Shown one piece after another: positions 60,570 through 64,000 of a DNA stretch of 64,000 nucleotides (position 1 is the stretch's first letter; each line of letters starts with the position of its first letter). The notes under the pieces are model-generated. The model was not told the DNA's origin and made no database searches. It saw nothing but the letters and a program-made list of their open reading frames with translations. Source of the stretch: Branchiostoma belcheri (lineage: Eukaryota; Chordata; Leptocardii; Amphioxiformes; Branchiostomatidae); contig NW_017804498.1 in NCBI RefSeq assembly GCF_001625305.1, positions 145,079 through 209,078 of the forward strand, written 5' to 3'. Position numbers and translations under genes: made by a program.

Positions 60570-62343
60570 ATGGGAGAGGAAGGTCTGCCACAAGGAGGGG
60601 GGCCCTCCAGGCTCCCTCCCCTGAGGGGGGGTCCGTCCTCTGGAATCACCCTCAACCCCCCTCAGTTCCTCCCTCCCATCTCAGTCACAAGTCTAGAAGA
60701 CTCAGGGCCACTTCTCCTCAACCAGGCTTCCCTCCACCCCGTGTACACCTTACGTGTGAACGACGCCATGCGACCGGGATCATCCGAGTCTGAACGGTCC
60801 CTAGCGACGCCGGTGTTTGCGGTAGAAGACGTAGAACAGACGGCCGAGGTCCTGGGAAGTTGTTTCCGCTTGTTGGACTCCTCTGGCCACATCGGGCTGC
60901 AAAGACGCGATCAAGGTGTTTCCTTCATTCATTGTCGCAACGGGGCAACGGTCGCAAAGAAGTACTCCGAGCTGAGACATTTGATGGAAAGTAGAGCTCA
61001 CTTGCTTCTACTGAAAGACTGTGGATTGCGAGTATCGTCTGCCACCACTTTTGTGCAGAGCATCCAGCTCATGGTGAACGAGGAGCTGAAAGTCTGGCAG
61101 GAGATCTCCCAGGCGAAGACAGCGGTGGAAGGCACCAGCTCCCGGCTGGAAATCTTGGGAAGCATCTGTGACGACTTACGGACTCACGTGCTGCACTGGG
61201 ACGACATCCAGAGACGGATGTACACAGATAAATGGCTGCGGGACTGCGTGTTACGGCTGCAGGAAGAGCTGGCACCGGTGCGAGAAATGTTGCTGCAGAT
61301 TCGGGACGAAGCCCTGCACTGGGTACAGAGACTCATCACGACGGGTCTGCACGTCTTTGCACACTGCGAGATGGGGGAAGTGTCAAAGAAAGGCCTGTGG
61401 AGCATGGCCCGCGGCATCGAGGTCTACAACTCCCTCGTATCTCAGGTCCAACATTCCAGGCATAGACCAAGATACAGCGACACCTCCTCTCTCCTGCATG
61501 TGTCAAGGTCTAATTCTACGTGCAATACCAGTTACAGTAGCGTAAAACCAATTCCACTGCAGAGAATCCTTCTCATCCTCAGTCATGAACACTCCAAAAA
61601 GGCAGCTAAGATTGTACATGACTTTTTTGCAGGGAACAGTGAATTCCAGTCCCTTATAAGAACTCCTAGCTTGCCCAAGTTTGACTGGCAAGGTTATCCC
61701 AACGATCAAAATGGTCGTCAAAGTAGCAATACTTCAGACTACCACAGTGACACCGCAAGCCAAATGAGTAGTACGACAAGCATGCTGTTAAAGGTGGGAG
61801 ACATGAAAGCTCCTGATCTCTCCAAGGAAGATCCTCCTTTGATTGAATTCACAAAGGAGGAAGAATACCTCATTTCCGCCTTCCTAGAAGTCGTGTCAAA
61901 GTCCACAAACTTCTTACGGCGTGCTCCCAGGAAACCGTCAGTTCCGGACAGCAAGGCAGTAGTTGCAACGGACGGGAACACGAAAGCCAGAACTTTGACT
62001 TTTGGTGAGTACAAGTTACCCGCTACTCAACAGAACCTTAACAATGGGAAATCGACGGACAAACTGAACGAAACTTGGTCCGGGGAGGATGCCGAAGTTT
62101 CAACGAACGGCCAGCGGAGGCGTAAGAGCGTGCACTGGGGAGACAATGTGGACTCCAGCCTGCGGGTGCACCTGCGTGGGAAGTACCTACAGATGGTGTG
62201 GCAGAGCTTTGGCGCGAACCTTGCAGAGATGGTGTTGGAGCCAGCCTGGAGAGGGAACCCCACAGGAATGGGGCCTATTGTCCTGTACAACCCGACAGTA
62301 GCCATGTTACTGCTACACATGGTCAACCAGGTGTCTGCCAAAG
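60570..62343 (+). CDS. CCDC142-like protein, N-terminal part (first coding exon)
   Basis: A single exon, open from the acceptor TTTTTTTCAG/GAGGCGAC at 60543/60544, with the first ATG at 60570. It reads 591 residues to the donor GCCAAAG/GTGAGC at 62343, phase 1. Order: proline/glycine-rich start (PPLRGG, LNPPQFLPP), a short region with RLLDSSGHIGL, a long helical region around 130-290 (HLMESRAHLLLLKDCGLRV.., WQEISQAKTAVEG.., LRTHVLHWDDIQRRM), a Ser-rich low-complexity middle, and a conserved C-terminal block (LRGKYLQMVWQSFGANLAEM, YNPTVAMLLLHMVNQ). Helical text and order fit CCDC142, a little-studied coiled-coil protein. I rate this likely, not certain. The reading frame is open before the ATG back to the acceptor, so a further coding exon upstream cannot be excluded. 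Later exons were not recognised. Reading through would stop after 607 residues. Confidence 0.7.
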
Positions 62344-62424
62344 GTGAGCACTGGTGTGACCTGACTGATTTCATTACTTCCAGGTTCAGTTAAGTATTGT
62401 CTGTGGTGGCTGAGCTGTGAAACT

Positions 62425-62625
62425 GTGTGTGTATGTCTGTCTGGACAGATCTAGTGGAGGGTGACAGCATGTGGGTGGCAAAAGATTGACAGGGAGAACA
62501 ACAGGTCAAAAGATCAGACACAGGAAATGGGATTTACTTGCAATTGAGAGTAGGTTGACAGCATGTGGATGGGGGAAATTGTCAGGCAGATCCAAAGTTC
62601 AGGCACAAGAAATGGCCCGGTGAAC
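62425..62625 (+). repeat. Dispersed 70-80 bp tandem-unit repeat, second site
   Basis: Two units with GTGACAGCATGTGGGTGG, AAGATTGACAGGGAGAACAA and CAGACACAGGAAATGGGA, the same family as 3060-3245. It lies just past the CCDC142-like donor, inside the following intron. Confidence 0.65.
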
Positions 62626-63414
62626 TTGACAAAGGTCACAAAAAATAAATCATTTTCCAAAAGTCAAATTGCTATTCTGCACTACATGTATTTTTCCCTT
62701 GCATTTCTTGCCCCTCTAATCTCTAACTAAATGTAATACATTCTAATAACTCCCTTACTTCACCTTTGGTTGTTATTGTCATGTAACAGAATATTTTGAA
62801 AAACATGGCGGCACTGTCCTTGGTGCTGAATAGGCAGTCGAGTGTATCCATTGAATAGGCAATCACAAAACCATATTGAATAGGTAATTAAATGGCCATA
62901 CAGAATAGGCAATCAAATGACCCTGCATGTATGAAGGATTATCTCACATTTTTATACAAAATATCTGTAGAAAGAGAAGTTGAAGTGGACTCAACTTTTA
63001 AGATTGACCATTTTATGTGGAACATTATGCTACCCAATGGATTCATTGAATAGAAAAGAAAAAGCATGACGAAAGAGAATTCCCCTGACATTTGGTTACC
63101 TTCGTGTTTTACAACCCTGCCTACATGCCCACGGGTGACACAGGTGTTACAGACATGTTCTCATTATCTCATGCCATCTCACCTGATAAGACTCATGACT
63201 AGTGTCAGGTGTGGGGGATGAGGTGATAATTGCCCTGTAAGGCCTAGGAAAAAAATTATTGTGTTTCCTGTTTCCCGACCGACCCTAGAAAAACCTGCCG
63301 ACCCTAGCCTTTTTTTGGGGGGTGGACCCCCGCAAGAGGCAATGTTTTTAGCTGAACCTTATCTAGCTCCATGATCTGACACCTGAGTGATGAATAAACA
63401 TTGTACAATAAAGG

Positions 63415-63588
63415 GTTAATGCACTGCCCCGAGTTGTATATGGTGTCATAACTGCATGAGCAGCTGCCATAACCACCGAATAAACCACCGTGTGAGCGAA
63501 GCGAACGAGGTGGTTTATGAGGTGGTTATGGCAGCTGCCCATGCAGTTATGACACCATATACAACGAGGAAAAGGCAGTGCATTAAAA
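63415..63588. repeat. Long hairpin (foldback) sequence
   Basis: AATGCACTGCC..GTTGTATATGGTGTCATAAC and onward to AAACCACC is mirrored by GGTGGTTTATG.. to GGCAGTGCATT, arms of about 75 bases around a short CGAAGCGAACG centre. A few small mismatches. Confidence 0.85.
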
Positions 63589-63966
63589 TTATTATCATAT
63601 AGCCTATCCAAACTGTCAATCAACACAATTCCTGTTTGAAATACAACAGCTTTAATATATATACATACATAAAAATACATTCGAATATATTATACGCTTT
63701 AAAACAAATATGGATAATTTCATTTAATGCAAATTGTAGTTTAAATGAAGCTAAACAAAAAGTTTATTGGACAGAAAAATGCTACAAAGGTTTACAGAAA
63801 GAGTCGCATGCCCCTATACCCTATAACATAATGGTATCAGCCATAACACGACATGTGCTGTTATTCCGCCATAACACCACATGTGCTGTTATCGGGAAAT
63901 AACAGCACGGGTATCCGGGCCTCTGATTGGTCCACGCCGTCCGGCTATATGATAATTGGTTTTAAC
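63587..63966. mobile_element. MITE-like element with ATTATCATATAGCC ends
   Basis: AAATTATTATCATATAGCC at 63588-63606 is inverted as GGCTATATGATAATTGGTTT near 63943. The right part holds palindromic words around ATAACA.CACATGTGCTGTTAT. It directly abuts the hairpin at 63415-63588, so the two may be one compound element. Confidence 0.5.
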
Positions 63967-64000
63967 ATATAAAAGTGTCCTCATGCAAGTTTTTCTTTGA

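Noticed and set aside
61168..61545. 125-codon frame within the CCDC142-like exon
   Set aside because: Out-of-frame shadow of the long coding exon.

Overview
The window reads as a chordate-type invertebrate nuclear genome, most likely amphioxus (Branchiostoma). The genes are intron-rich with ordinary GT-AG splice sites. They include clear orthologues of animal families (TMX2, RNF24/RNF122, a CCDC142-like protein) and secreted domain-shuffled proteins (fibronectin type II plus CUB; fibrinogen-like). Short non-autonomous transposons are dense between and inside them. The species call is inference from gene content and repeat style. Two assembly gaps are present (28750-28881 and 52361-52380).

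Layout. 1-3.5 kb: TMX2 on the plus strand, two coding exons. 3.5-7.9 kb: a convergent minus-strand gene of nine small exons for a secreted protein with two FN2 and two CUB domains; it has a TATA box and a poly(A) signal. 8-18 kb: a repeat field containing a 245-bp-arm inverted repeat, two copies of a host repeat, and a roughly 1.1-1.25 kb element whose empty site is preserved in the other host copy. Within it lie a TATA box, an untranslated exon and an orphan signal-peptide exon (13.3-14.7 kb). 18.2-21 kb: a six-exon fibrinogen-like secreted protein gene. 21-24 kb: no gene recognised. 24-49 kb: an RNF24/RNF122-type membrane RING-H2 ubiquitin ligase gene with three candidate alternative first coding exons, each encoding a different membrane segment and each in the same splice phase. 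Its introns are full of Harbinger-like MITEs. 50.9-52.3 kb: a minus-strand four-pass membrane protein. 52.9-53.1 kb: a CG-rich probable two-way promoter. 53-64 kb: a plus-strand CCDC142-like gene with a long first coding exon at 60.5-62.3 kb; its remaining exons lie beyond the window or were not recognised.

The genes are not an operon and show no shared pathway. TMX2 acts in the ER membrane, the RNF24-like ligase in endomembranes, and the FN2-CUB and fibrinogen-like proteins are secreted. The main biological signal is leader-exon diversity: the RING ligase gene carries three phase-matched membrane-anchor exons, and the fibrinogen-like gene may have a second signal-peptide leader 3.5 kb upstream behind its own TATA promoter. 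The exon models come from reading splice sites and phases by eye; no alignments or transcript data were available.
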